DNA from: Mastacembelus armatus
Lineage: Eukaryota; Chordata; Actinopteri; Synbranchiformes; Mastacembelidae
Reading direction: 5' to 3'
NCBI RefSeq assembly: GCF_900324485.2
Contig: NC_046640.1
Coordinates: forward strand, 18,318,173 to 18,382,172
Length of the DNA: 64,000 nucleotides
Shown one piece after another: positions 11,038-21,514 of this stretch (positions are counted from its first letter, which is position 1; each line of letters opens with the position of its first letter). The position numbers and the translations under genes were made by a program. The notes beneath the pieces are model-generated. The model was not told the DNA's origin. It worked only from the letters and a program-made list of their open reading frames with translations, and did no database searches.

Positions 11038-12155
11038 GTTTTCTATTGAAAGTGATGTGTGAACTACTCTGACAGTCTTACTGGAGGTTTTTATAGGTAT
11101 GAGGAAGGTCACTGAGTTTGCATAGAATCAGACTCATAAGAGCTACAGTGTTGGTGTGATCAGATCTAATAATAGTTGGTTCATTGTTCAGTGAAAACAT
11201 GGCTGGAAATCAGCTCTGCCTTAGATATGAATGTTTCATTTCATTGCACATTTAACTGTAACATGTTGAAAAGGTCCCAGCATTTACTTCAACTGTTCCT
11301 GAAAACTATTAATTCCTAAATTACTGTAATTACTTTTTAAAAACTTAAATACATCCTACTGTAATTAAAAACAATAAATATCATTACTACTTCAATGTTA
11401 ATATTAACATGACTCCTGGATTATTGAAGGCATATTAAAATCAACACTAGAATAACAATGATGGTGAACAGCAATGGAAACAGGTTTAATCTTATCAGCA
11501 CTGAATTTTCCAATTGCTGTTTTTTTTTTTAAGCAGAGAGAGCTCACTTATTCTTAACCTATATTTATCTGTTTAGACAGGATCATATGAACAGTTTAAA
11601 ATATTTTTTTTGCAAAAATATATAAATATTTAGCTTAGTGAAGATTTAAGTGAAGATTAAAGAATCTAGAGGAAGAAACGTGTTTCAGCCCATAGAGAGT
11701 TAACGTTCATTCAGATATAAATTACTTTATTGTCTTGTTATTCCATATTCTTTAAATTCATTGCAGTTGTCTTCTCTGAAAGATATACATGAAACTGTCG
11801 TGTGTGATTTACTCATTTAGCCATTTATTCTATATTTATTATATATTTAATGTAGGTCAGTAATGAGAAGAGACAGCAGGCTCCCTGAAGTCTTCATAAC
11901 AGCAGGATTAGTTGTTTCATTCATCTTTGATCAAAGTCTCACAAGAACCAAAATGCACAGGAGCTTTTGGTAACACTGGTATAAAACAAGTACATTCTTG
12001 TCTTAGCCTTAATACACTGAAGTAATTATTGTAAAACTACATTATAGGTGTCTTTGTGTTTTTAAGCACCATCTTTGATCTGGGACAAGAAAAAAATAAA
12101 ATAATATATTATCATAATTTCTAGGGCCCATCAGGCTACTGAGTAGGCTACTGTA
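11038..12155. other. Intergenic spacer
   Basis: Holds the v3 promoter (first ~90 bp) and about 1 kb of AT-rich sequence with scattered homopolymers. A related stretch around 20395-21030 lies on the far side of the orphan RSS. No gene or clear transposon is seen. Confidence 0.5.
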
Positions 12156-12194
12156 GGTTTTTGTACAGCTGCTGAACCAACTCCAGTCACTGTG

Positions 12195-12644
12195 ACTCTC
12201 GAGCACAATAATAAACAGCAGAATCTTCAGTTTTCAGACTGTTCATCTGCAGATACAGCTGCTGTCTGTTGTCGTCTCTGGAGATGGTAAACCGGCCTTG
12301 GACTGACTGAGAGTAGTATTTGCTGCTACCACCACCATTGCTAATGGCTGCAACCCACTCCAGTCCTTTTCCAGGAGCCTGTCTGGCCCATGCCATATAA
12401 TAGCTGCTGAATGTGAATCCAGAGGCTGTACAGGTCAGTGTGTGGGATTCTCCAGGCCTTTTAACCACTGGTTCAGATTGTGTCAGAATCTGACCATCAA
12501 CACCTGTCAAGACAAACCAGAAAATAGTCAGTTGATGTAAGTTTGCACCTTCTTGAAAACAGATTGATTTCAAGCTTTGCAGATAATTTCTCACCTGCCC
12601 AGCAGATGGTTTAAAAGCAGCAGTCCTGTCCTATAGTCCATCAT
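12195..12644 (-). pseudogene. IGHV: v4: IGHV, family F1, leader frameshift
   Basis: V exon 12195-12503 is open and complete ([36 protein letters not shown]). FR2 has Ala in place of the usual Val (WARQ). The RSS at 12156-12194 is canonical (CACAGTG, 23 bp, ACAAAAACC). Leader exon 12595-12644 is 50 nt rather than 49 because of one extra T near 12611. With normal splicing this puts the V exon out of frame and gives an early stop. Other single-base oddities occur nearby (see 13680-13990), so an assembly error is possible. Promoter motif ATGCAAAA is at 12717-12724. Confidence 0.7.
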
Positions 12645-13266
12645 GTTAAACTGTGTGTCCACTGTTCTCTGTCGTCCTCTCTGCAGTCAGATAAGTAGAG
12701 GTGGAAGACATCTGAGTTTTGCATTGACTCCTCCTCTCAGGAAGGAGTGAACCAGACTGGTCATCATAGACCTTGTTTGATAAATTTAAAAAATATATGA
12801 ATTTGAATTGAATTTGTGTAGTTGCCAAAGGTCGACTCTTATCTGGTGACAAAAGCACATCACAGACCTGAGACGTGATTGGAGGAATTTCACTGAAATA
12901 AAAGCAAAAAGATCTATTTTTATTTCCCTGACAGAAAATCTTAACTGAAAAAAACTGTTAATAGAATAATATAAATTAAAACTTTGCTCTTTAACTCATT
13001 GGAAGAGACAATGCAGTTGGTTTGAGTCATGAAGAAGTTTCAGTTTCTAACATATCAGTGAAGCTGACTAAAGAGAACTAAAGATGCTAATGTCTTTATG
13101 ATTTACTGAATGTCATTATAGAAGAATAATCTATTTTATATTGTTTACACATTTTCAGTGCACTTTACTTTTGCAACACTGTTTTCTGTGAACTATGATA
13201 AAATCATTAGTGGTCTGAGGGCTCCTCCTCTGGTGGCTTCATGTTACAGGTTTTCAGGCACTGAGG
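12645..13266. other. F1-to-F2 linker block
   Basis: Linker of about 620 bp containing the v4 promoter. The same linker follows F1 genes at 19727-20348, 25485-26106 and 54685-55306 and always leads to an F2-type RSS. No gene is seen. Confidence 0.65.
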
Positions 13267-13305
13267 GGTTTTTGTTCAGGTCTACTGATGGTTTGTGTTA
13301 TTGTG

Positions 13306-13736
13306 AGTCTCTGGCACAGTAATACACAGCAGTGTCTTCAGGCTGCATGTTCTGTCCGTTCAGAGTCACTGTGTTGCTGGAAGAGTCTACGTCAATACTG
13401 AACTTGTTCTTTAGTGAATCTTTGTAGTATGAATCACCAGTATATTTGCTTCCAATCCACTCCAGTCCTTTCCCTGCAGGCTGTCGGATCCAAGCTGTGT
13501 AGTGGCTGCTCACAGAATAAGAGACCTGACAGGTGATGGTCAGACGTTGACCTGGCTGCACAGTCACAGAGGCTGGCTGTGTCAGCTGTTCACATTTCAC
13601 ACCTGTTAAAAACAAAAAATATATTATGACAAATTATCAAGTGACACTGTAAAAATGAACAGTTTTCTATGTCAAATATCTAGAGACTCACATGATCCAG
13701 CTGCCCAATCAGCAGCAGCAGAGCAACAGGAAACAT
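13306..13736 (-). pseudogene. IGHV: v5: IGHV, family F2, leader frameshift
   Basis: V exon 13306-13602 is intact ([39 protein letters not shown]). The RSS at 13267-13305 is good (CACAATA, 23 bp, ACAAAAACC). Leader exon 13692-13736 is 45 nt instead of the 43 nt of v3 (CTGCCCAATCAG for CTGCCAACAG), so it joins the V exon out of frame and reaches a stop at once. The region 13680-13990 is full of 1-2 bp indels relative to the v3 flank, so the lesion may be a consensus error. The variant octamer ATGCAAAC is at 13816-13823. Confidence 0.65.
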
Positions 13737-14264
13737 GTTTTCTAATGAAAGTTGATGTTGTGAACTACTCGACAGTCTTACTGGAGGTTTTTATAGGTAT
13801 GAGGAAGGTCACTGAGTTTGCATAGAATCAGACTCATAAGAGCTACAGTGTTGGTGTGATCAGATCTAATAACAGTTGGTTTTCATTTTTCAGTGAAAAA
13901 CATGGCTGGAAATCAGCTCTGCCTTTAGATATGAATGTTCATTTCATTGCACATTTAACTGTAACATGTTGAAAAGGTCCCAGCATTTACTTCAACTGTT
14001 CCTGAAAACCATTAAGGCCTTAATGACAGTAATTAAAATTCAAAAACTTATATACATAGTATTATAAATGTCCTGCAGACTGCAGCAGAAGAGAAAAAAA
14101 ATGTGTTTATTTTAAATGTTTTATTGGTGTCAGCCTGCAGTGTAAAGTCAAACGAAAGCAGCACAAATACATTCAAATACTCTTTACTCCTCTATCAATA
14201 ATAAATGTTTTTTCTACCGTTAAATAATTATCATAAATATATTTTTTGTTTGTTAAACTACCAC

Positions 14265-14313
14265 CATGGATAGAAACTAAAAATAATAAACTCCAGACAA
14301 TTGTATTTTCCAT
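14265..14313 (-). pseudogene. Orphan V leader exon (F3-like, no V exon)
   Basis: A 49-nt open leader reads [16 protein letters not shown] and ends in phase 1, matching the leader of v18 (33673-33721). Its own promoter motif ATGCAAAC is at 14422-14429. Downstream on the minus strand there is no V exon, only AT-rich spacer and then the F2 flank of v5. The donor is gtggtag, weaker than the gtgagaa of v18. This is a leader-plus-promoter relic left by deletion or unequal exchange. Confidence 0.7.
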
Positions 14314-14813
14314 TCTGTGATAAATATTGTAGTTCAGTTCTCTGTGATCAGTCTTTCAAAAATGCATAAACTTGTCCCACAGTGCTCTGCAAGTTATTGA
14401 TGTGTTTATAAGGTGGGAAGTGTTTGCATAGACCTCCCTCTACTGGTTTAAAAAGGGAACATGTAACACACATTTTCATAAACTGAATATTTTAAAACAC
14501 CTTTGGAAATTTGGAAATTTTTTTAGGTTATGGTAGCAAATTTTCTGGACTGATGCAACAGGACAATCATATGAATCTTAGACTGATTCTGTAGCAGTTT
14601 TCATTAATGTTTCCATCTTCACCAACATAAAAAATGCATTATATGTAGTTTTCTGAAACTGTAACAGAGAATGAGCTACTATTAATTTGATCTTGTTCAG
14701 ATGTTAATTTATGACCCATCTCTCTGAAACAGCTGAAAATCTTGCTCTGAGGCAACTGAGTGTTTGGTTCAGTTTGTGGGTTTTGTGCAGGTTGGTCTGT
14801 GGTTGTTTATTTT
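14314..14813. other. Relic promoter and V 3' flank
   Basis: The first part is the promoter of the orphan leader. From about 14430 the sequence matches 43639-44010, the 3' flank of v22, and ends in a degenerate nonamer and the start of an RSS spacer (about 14780-14813). The rest of that RSS lies beyond the fold-back element, at 16377. Confidence 0.6.
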
Positions 14814-14837
14814 ACGGTGGCCGACAAGGGCAAACGC

Positions 14838-15100
14838 GCTGCAAAGTGAAACGCTGCAAAAGCGAAACGCTGCAAAAGCGAAACGCTACAAGAAAGAAAC
14901 GCTGCAAAAAGAAACGCTGCAAGAAAGAAACGCTGCAAAAGAGAAACGCTGCAAGAAAGAAACGCTGCAAAAGAGAAATGCTGCAAGAAAGAAACGCTGC
15001 AAAAGAGAAACGCTGCAAGAAAGAAACGCTGCAAAAGAGAAACGCTGCAAGAAAGAAACGCTGCAAAAGAGAAACGCTGCAAGAAAGAAATGCTGCAAAA
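14838..15100. repeat. 16-bp minisatellite (GAAACGCTGCAA core)
   Basis: About sixteen copies of a 16-bp unit with core GAAACGCTGCAA and alternating linkers (AAGA / AAGAG), giving a 32-bp higher-order period. Shorter runs of the reverse complement occur at 15665-15780 and 16308-16345. Long reading frames across it are a by-product of the repeat. Confidence 0.9.
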
Positions 15101-15330
15101 GAGAAAACACAAGTGCGCCTGGCCAATAGGGGGACCCCAAACTGAGGGGTGCTATGAGCAAAGAACTTTTACAGAGGCGAGAGAGACACATGTAGTGATC
15201 TACGTCAATGTTGGGAGACATGGGGGGGGGGGGTTGCAGGGTGGGAGATCTGAAGGTACTGTAATGATTATAGGATGTTGTCTTGTTCAGGGTGTTCTTT
15301 GGGGAGTCGGTAGGGTGAGCTAGAGGGAGA

Positions 15331-15430
15331 NNNNNNNNNNNNNNNNNNNNNNNNNNNNNNNNNNNNNNNNNNNNNNNNNNNNNNNNNNNNNNNNNNNNNN
15401 NNNNNNNNNNNNNNNNNNNNNNNNNNNNNN
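15331..15430. other. Assembly gap (100 N)
   Basis: Exactly 100 N lie at the centre of a long inverted repeat. The size is a convention for unknown length, and the hairpin is the likely cause of the gap. Confidence 0.98.
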
Positions 15431-16383
15431 CCTCCCTCTAGCTCACCCTACCGACTCCCCAAAGAACACCCTGAACAAGACAACATCCTATAATCATTAC
15501 AGTACCTCAGATCTCCACCCGGCAACCCCCCCCCCCCCATGTCTCCCAACATTGACGTAGATCACCATGTGTCTCTCTCGCTCTCTGTCAAAAGTTCTTT
15601 GCTCATAGCACCCCTCAGTTTGGGGTCCCCCTATTGGCCAGGCGCACGTGTTGTTTTCTCTTTTTGCCAGCATTTCTTTCTTTCAGCGTTCTTCTTTGCA
15701 GCGTTTCTTTCTTTCTGCTTTGCAGCGTTTGCTCTTTTGCAGCGTTTCTTTCTTGCAGCATTTTCTCTTTTGCAGCGTTTCGTAATGGGTCAGGGAGGAG
15801 AGAAGAAGTGTGTGTCTAGGAAGAGAGGGAGGGTGAGAGAGAGCTGTTCGGTGAGGGGAGTTAGCGTGGCTACAGCTGACTGAACAGTAGCCTGTTACCT
15901 GTTTCTGACAAAAAAATTAATAACGCAAGTGACAAAAGAACGTCTGCTGGCTGTCAATTTAGCAGGGCATTACAGTACGTTTTACATTTATTATTTTTTA
16001 AACACTTGGCCGTCATGTTTTACAGTATTCTAAAAGTACAGTGTTGTAAAGATGACAGCCAAGTGTTAAGTAATAAATGGAAAACGCACCTATCAGATCT
16101 CCCAACCCCCCCCCCACACCCAATGTCTCCCAACGTTGTACAACACTTTTGATCAAGTAAACACATGTAACAGAACACATATTATTAGCACATATTAGCA
16201 CATGAGAACAATCATCAGAGGTCACTCATTCATCATCACAACACTATAACCTGCGTCATTACGCAGCCTCCAAAATGAGACGTGACTTATATCACTACAT
16301 GTGTCTCTTGCAACGTTTCTCTTTTGCAGCGTTTCTCTCTTGCAGCGCGTTTGCCCTTGTCGGCCACCGTATTTACCACTATG

Positions 16384-16821
16384 GGCAGACGTGCACAGTA
16401 ATAAACAGCTGTGTCCTCAGGCTGCAGATTCTCTGCTTTTATAGTCACTGTTCCAGCAGAAGTGTCTCTGCTGTAGCTGAACTTGTTCTTCAAAGCATCA
16501 TTTTGATAAAAGCTGCCTCCACCCCATCGATGTAAAATCCCCTCCATTGGTTTTCCTTTACACATTTGATTAAGTTTGTTTAAAAGAAAGAGAACATAAA
16601 CTAACAAAAATTCTTAGTATGTGTTTATCTGTGTGTTTGTAATCATAGACATATTTAATAGATATTTTAGGAGCATTATAAATGTTTTATAAATGACTAA
16701 CCCAATGCTGTACAGTATAATAGATGCTGAATGTGAATCCAGAGGCTGTACATGTCAATGTGTGGGATTCTCCAGGCCTTTTAACCACTGGATCAGATTC
16801 TGTCAGTCTGACCATCAACAC
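16384..16821 (-). pseudogene. v6: chimeric IGHV relic (F4 3' half + F1 FR1)
   Basis: The 3' part (16384-16562) is F4-type with the second kind of FR3: KGKPMEG (Trp lost to Gly), [36 protein letters not shown]. The heptamer is CACTATG on the plus strand at 16377-16383, and its nonamer is 1.6 kb away beyond the fold-back element. After about 135 bp of unrelated sequence, 16700-16821 matches F1 FR1 ([10 protein letters not shown]-like), carries the same 2-base loss as v1, and has lost the AG acceptor. There is no leader. It looks like a fusion of two dead genes. Confidence 0.75.
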
Positions 16822-17733
16822 GAGTCAAGATGAAAACCAAAACAATCAGAGACTAAATGATGTCAGATTAAGATCAGTTATTATCATTGGGAGGATACTG
16901 GATAAGATGTAGACTGGACTGGAGTCTAATTTCTTGTTTAGTGACAGCAGAATAAATTGTTATTGATGTTCTTCAGTGTTTTACATTGAGTTACTTGTTT
17001 AGCAGCATTACCACAAATTAATAATATAACCCAAGTTATATAATCTGACTGATGGTATTTAAACAATAACCAACAAGCAGTGGTGCACAGAAAAACTGGA
17101 TGAGTCGTTGTGAGCAGATTTTTCTCTTTTCATGGCTGAAATGTTGATCAACATCAGACGAGGACATTAAAAGCTGACATGTTTGTGGCTGCTAACACTT
17201 TACAACCCACTTTGTTCCTTTCCTGCTGTTGCTTTGTCTTCACCAGACTAAGTATTAAAGTTAGTGCTCATCTGCCCTCTACAGTTTTAAAATGGAAACA
17301 GGGGCTACATTTAACATTCAACAGAAGTTAGTCACCTCTAACATCTGGACATAGAGATGAGTTTGTGATTCAAGGCCTGTGGTCGTCATCTGTTTTTCTG
17401 GCTTTTCACTTAGTGCATACTGCAATAAACTCAGGCAGCAACATAACAGTGAAGAAGAAGATGTTATTTTACAGCAGGTTTTTGATGTATTAACAGTATT
17501 AGTGTAGATCTATGTTGAAGCACTTCTCTCACTGACATACATTTTACTTCTTTATGAGTATTGTGTAATTACATGTTGTTGTTTTAAAAAGGGCAGTAGC
17601 TGGTAGTTATCATGCACTTTCTCTGACTAATGAATTACTGATAAATTTCATTAACTGTCCATCATTCAATGGGATGTTTGTTTCCAAAGCCTGACACACT
17701 CCAGTGCTTCTCATGCAGACGTCAGAGTTCAAA
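16822..17733. other. Intergenic spacer, duplicated with F5
   Basis: No gene is seen. From about 16985 to 18890 the sequence, including v7, is repeated almost base for base at about 34650-36540. Confidence 0.6.
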
Positions 17734-17771
17734 GGATTTTGTGCAGCTTTGTAATCTCTTGTGTCACCGTG

Positions 17772-18201
17772 TCTCTCGAGCACAATAATAAACAGCAGAA
17801 TCTTCTTGTTTCAGACTCTTCACCTCTAAATACACAACATTTTGGGAAGTGTCTTTGGTGATAGAAAACTGGCCTTGAAGACTTTGGGCAAATATTGTGC
17901 CAGTTCCACTATCAATGCGTCCAATCCATTCCAATCCTTTCCCTGGTTTCTGACGAATCCAGTGCAGCCAAGCCAGAGAAAGTCCTTCTACCTTACAGGA
18001 CAGAGTGGCTGATTGTCCAGCTCTGTGAACCACTGGCTCTGAAGAAGTGAGGGACTGGCCCTGAGCAGCTGAAAAAGACACATAGGTAAGATGAGACACA
18101 GCCAGCAGACATCCAAAGCTGCTGTTCTGCTCCTCTGCTCAATACTGGCTTGACTTACCTGAAATGAGGGCCAAGAGGAAGACACTTTGTACAGCTGTCA
18201 T
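17772..18201 (-). CDS. IGHV: v7: IGHV, family F5, apparently functional
   Basis: Leader exon 18159-18201 (MTAVQSVFLLALIS) ends at gtaagtc in phase 1. V exon 17772-18068 starts AAQGQSLTSSEPVVHRAGQ. It has Cys in LSCKVEG, a short CDR1, Trp in HWIRQKPGKGLEW, an FR3 with ITKDTSQNVVYLEV, and SAVYYCARE. The RSS at 17734-17771 is unusual: heptamer CACGGTG, 22-bp spacer, nonamer ACAAAATCC. A perfect octamer ATGCAAAT lies at 18295-18302. Its twin is v20 (35426), differing at only a couple of residues (SLAWLH versus ALAWLH; DSAVYY versus DYAVYY). Confidence 0.9.
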
Positions 18202-19238
18202 GTTGGGAGCTTTGCTGCATCTCAAACTGTGAAGGCTGATATGGAGAATATATTTGGAGCAAGCAGAATGGGTGGGGAATGTGTATCACTGTGAATTTGC
18301 ATGTAGAGACTATGGAGAGTCAGTGCTGAAAAATAAATGAAATTAAAATTAAAAGTCAGGAGAAGAGCAGTGCTGAACTGTGAAAGGGAGAAAGTTAAAA
18401 ACAGACTTGAGACTTAACAATTCAAGATGTTGGCTTTCTCCTTTTTTTGAGTGTATTTGTCCAATTTTTGCATTTATGAGAACAAGATAAGCTCAGAATT
18501 TACAAGTTATGTTGTATATTTTGAGACACTTTATACCATTTGCTCTGTGGTTTAAAGACTGTTATTGAGTAAGGTGCTGAGAGAGGAATAATGTGGGAAA
18601 AGCAAACATCAATTTTCCTCCAAGAGCCCAGGAAGTGAAAGTTTGTCTGACTGTAACATCATTTGTTCATTCTGCTTTAATACAAAGTCCCAGACACAAG
18701 AATAAACATCAGCTCCTTAAACATTCCAGATGTTGATGTAGAAATCTTGTTGACAGAGTGAGATGATGAGCAGCAACAGATGAAGCTGTAGTCACTGATC
18801 CAGCAGTTACATGTTTCTGTGTGATGTCAATACAAATGTCTAGTTCAGTCTGTCAGTTAAGCTCAATGAGCTGACTGGAGTTTGTGTCTTTATAGTGACA
18901 AAGCTGAGAGAAACTTTACACTCACGGCTCTCTAGTGTTAATAAAACAAACAGCAACATTATTTTTCACCTCCACTTTTTAATATATTTTACATGCAATT
19001 AAATCTACATTAATGTTACTAACATTTCTCTTATACCTTTAGCATTACAGTTTTTAATACATGGAAAATAATTTCATCAGGCTGTTCTTTGTGTGGAAAT
19101 TATTTTATATACAGTTTGTTTAATAGTTATTGTTATTAATGATGGTCCTTCACAGTTTTAACAGTAGTAAAGTAAAGTAACATTTAAAAAAAACATTCTT
19201 CTTTTATCGAGACATATATGAACAAGATCAATACTCCA
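18202..19238. other. F5 promoter and spacer
   Basis: Promoter of v7 followed by spacer that matches 35856-36530, then AT-rich sequence before the v8 RSS. No gene is seen. Confidence 0.55.
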
Positions 19239-19277
19239 GGTTTTTGTACAGCTGCTGAACCAACTCCAGTCACTGTG

Positions 19278-19726
19278 ACTATCGAGCACAATAATAAACA
19301 GCAGAATCTTCAGTTTTCAGACTGTTCATCTGCAGATACAGCTGCTGTCTGTTGTTGTCTCTGGAGATGGTAAACCGGCCTTGGACTGACTGAGAGTAGA
19401 ATTTGCTGCTACCACCACCATTGCTAATGGCTGCAACCCACTCCAGTCCTTTTCCAGGAGCCTGTCTGACCCAGCCCATCCAGTAGCTGCTGAGTGAGAA
19501 TCCTGAGCCTGTACAGGTCAATGTGTGTGATTCTCCAGGCCTTTTAACCACCGGTCCTGATTCTGTCAGAGTCTGACCATCAACACCTGTCAAGACAAAC
19601 CAGAAAACAGTCAGTTGATGTAAGTTTGCACCTTCTTGAAAACAGATTGATTTCAAGCTTTGCAGATATTTTCTCACCTGCCCAGCAGATGGTTAAAAGC
19701 AGTAGTCCTGTCCTATGGTCCATCAT
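19278..19726 (-). CDS. IGHV: v8: IGHV, family F1, near-complete (stop beside heptamer)
   Basis: Leader exon 19678-19726 reads [17 protein letters not shown] exon 19278-19586 has [35 protein letters not shown] and SAVYYCAR, then a TAG codon directly before the heptamer. That codon could be trimmed away during V(D)J joining, so the gene may still be usable. The RSS at 19239-19277 is canonical (CACAGTG, 23 bp, ACAAAAACC). Promoter motif ATGCAAAA is at 19799-19806. Confidence 0.85.
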
Positions 19727-20348
19727 GTTAAACTGTGTGTCCACTGTTCTCTGTCGTCCTCTCTGCAGTCAGATAAGTAGAGGTGGAAGACATCTGAGTT
19801 TTGCATTGACTCCTCCTCACAGGAAGGAGTGAACCAGACTGGTCATCATAGACCTTTTTTGATAAATTTAAAAAGTATATGAATTTGAATTGAATTTGTG
19901 TAGTTGCCAAAGGTCGACTCTTATCTGGTGACAAAAGCACATCACAGACCTGAGACGTGATTGGAGGAATTTCACTGAAATAAAAGCAGAGACATATATT
20001 TTTTTTTCCCTGACAGAAAATCTTAACTGAAAAAAACTGTTAATAGAATAATATAAATTAAAACTTTGCTCTTTAACTCATTGGAAGAGACAATGCAGTT
20101 GGTTTGAGTCATGAAGAAGTTTCAGTTTCTAACATATCAGTGAAGCTGACTAAAGAGAACTAAAGATGCTAATTTCTCTATGATTTACTGAATGTCATTA
20201 TAGAAGAATAATCTATTTTATATTGTTTACACATTTTCAGTGCACTTTACTTTTGCAACACTGTTTTCTGTGAACTATGATAAAATCATTAGTGGTCTGA
20301 GGGCTCCTCCTCTGGTGGCTTCATGTTACAGGTTTTCAGGCACTGAGG
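19727..20348. other. F1-to-F2 linker block, second copy
   Basis: Same linker as 12645-13266, including the v8 promoter. It leads into the orphan RSS. No gene is seen. Confidence 0.6.
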
Positions 20349-20387
20349 GGTTTTTGTTCAGGTCTACTGATGGTTTGTGTTATTGTG
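20349..20387 (-). promoter_or_regulatory. Orphan RSS (F2-type) without a V exon
   Basis: Nonamer ACAAAAACC (20349-20357), 23-bp spacer and heptamer CACAATA (20381-20387) are identical in plan to F2 signals, with the usual F2 3' flank. Immediately beyond the heptamer only about 3 bp of V coding end remain. The sequence then continues as the upstream flank of an F2 gene (tgtaacat...aaaaggtccc, compare 13965). V exon, intron, leader and promoter are all deleted. Confidence 0.85.
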
Positions 20388-21032
20388 AGTGTATGTAACA
20401 TTTTAAAAAGGTCCCTGCATTTACTTCAACTGTTCCTGAAAACTATTAATGCATAAATGACAGTAATTTAATTTCCAAACTTCATAAAATCCTACTATAA
20501 CTGAAAACAATAAATATGGTTGCTACTATTTTACTGTTAATATTAACATGACTCCTGGAGTATTGGAACATATTGAAATCAACACTAGAGTAACAATGAT
20601 AGATGCAATAGAAACTAAATAACATTTTATTTTCTGTTATTTTGGGCAGTAACTTGTATTTCTCTTTATTTGTTTTAAACAAAACTTATGACAGCAGACA
20701 TGATTATATTAATATTGTTAAATTATTGTCATGACAGCAGGCTCTCCGAACAGCAGGATTAGTTGTTTCATTCATCTCACAAGAACAAATGTTCACAGAA
20801 GCTTTTGGTTATATTTGTATATAACAAGTATATTCTTGGCTTTGTCTTTGTACAAGTTATTATTTTAAAAGTTATTATTGTTGTGTATTGTTGTTATTTC
20901 CTTCGGGACAGGCTTTATGAATTTGTGTCATGTAGAGGAAAGTGTTTATTTATTAAAACAAAATGAAAGAAAATAGAGGAAAAACATGACATCATTACTA
21001 GAACCCATCAGGCTACTGAGTAGGCTGTTGTA
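20388..21032. other. Intergenic spacer
   Basis: Upstream flank of the lost F2 gene, then AT-rich sequence similar to 11330-12150. No gene is seen. Confidence 0.5.
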
Positions 21033-21071
21033 GGTTTTTGTACAGCTGCTGAACCAACTCCAGTCACTGTG

Positions 21072-21514
21072 ACTCTCGAGCACAATAATAAACAGCAGAA
21101 TCTTCAGTTTTCAGACTGTTCATCTGCAGATACAGCTGCTGTCTGTTGTTGTCTCTGGAGACGGTAAACCGACCTTGGACTGACTGAGAGTAGTATTTGC
21201 TGCCACCACTGCTAAGTTCAGCAACCCACTCCAGTCCTTTTCCAGGAGCCTGTCTGACCCAGCTCATATCGTAGCTGCTGAGTGTGAATCCAGAGGCTGT
21301 ACAGGTCAATGTGTGGGATTCTCCAGACCTTTTAACCACTGGTCCAGATTGTGTCAGAGTCTGACCATCAACACCTGTCAAGACAAACCAGAAAATAGTC
21401 AGTTGATGTAAGTTTGCACCTTCTTGAAAACAGATTGATTTCAAGCTTTGCAGATATTTTCTCACCTGCCCAGCAGATGGTTAAAAGCAGCAGTCCTGTC
21501 CTATAGTCCATCAT
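21072..21514 (-). CDS. IGHV: v9: IGHV, family F1, apparently functional
   Basis: Leader exon 21466-21514 is whole. V exon 21072-21374 has [37 protein letters not shown], a short CDR2 ([13 protein letters not shown]), [17 protein letters not shown] and [10 protein letters not shown]. The RSS at 21033-21071 is canonical (CACAGTG, 23 bp, ACAAAAACC). Promoter motif ATGCAAAA is at 21587-21594. No break is seen. Confidence 0.9.

Larger units (their letters stand above)
14814..16370. mobile_element. Fold-back element with 31-bp terminal inverted repeats
   Basis: Both ends carry the same perfect inverted repeat, starting ACGGTGGCCGACAAGGGC at 14814 and ending with its complement at 16370. Inside is a 16-bp minisatellite (14838-15100), then a long inverted repeat: 15110-15330 pairs with 15431-15660 around a run of 100 N. 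A third partial copy of the arm is at 16090-16130. No transposase frame is present. Host sequence on the two sides (gtttattt / tttaccac) fits a 3-bp TTT target duplication, but AT-richness makes this uncertain. The element sits inside the RSS spacer of relic v6. The family is not recognised. Confidence 0.75.

Noticed and set aside
14838-15100. Regular short repeats that could suggest a CRISPR array
   Set aside because: The 16-bp units are tandem with 4-bp linkers, there are no unique spacers, and this is a vertebrate locus.
14711-15145. Long overlapping reading frames (KRCKKETLQ... and CSVSFLQRF...) over the minisatellite
   Set aside because: They are open only because a 16-bp repeat without stops is read in several frames on both strands. 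There is no protein-like composition or homologue.
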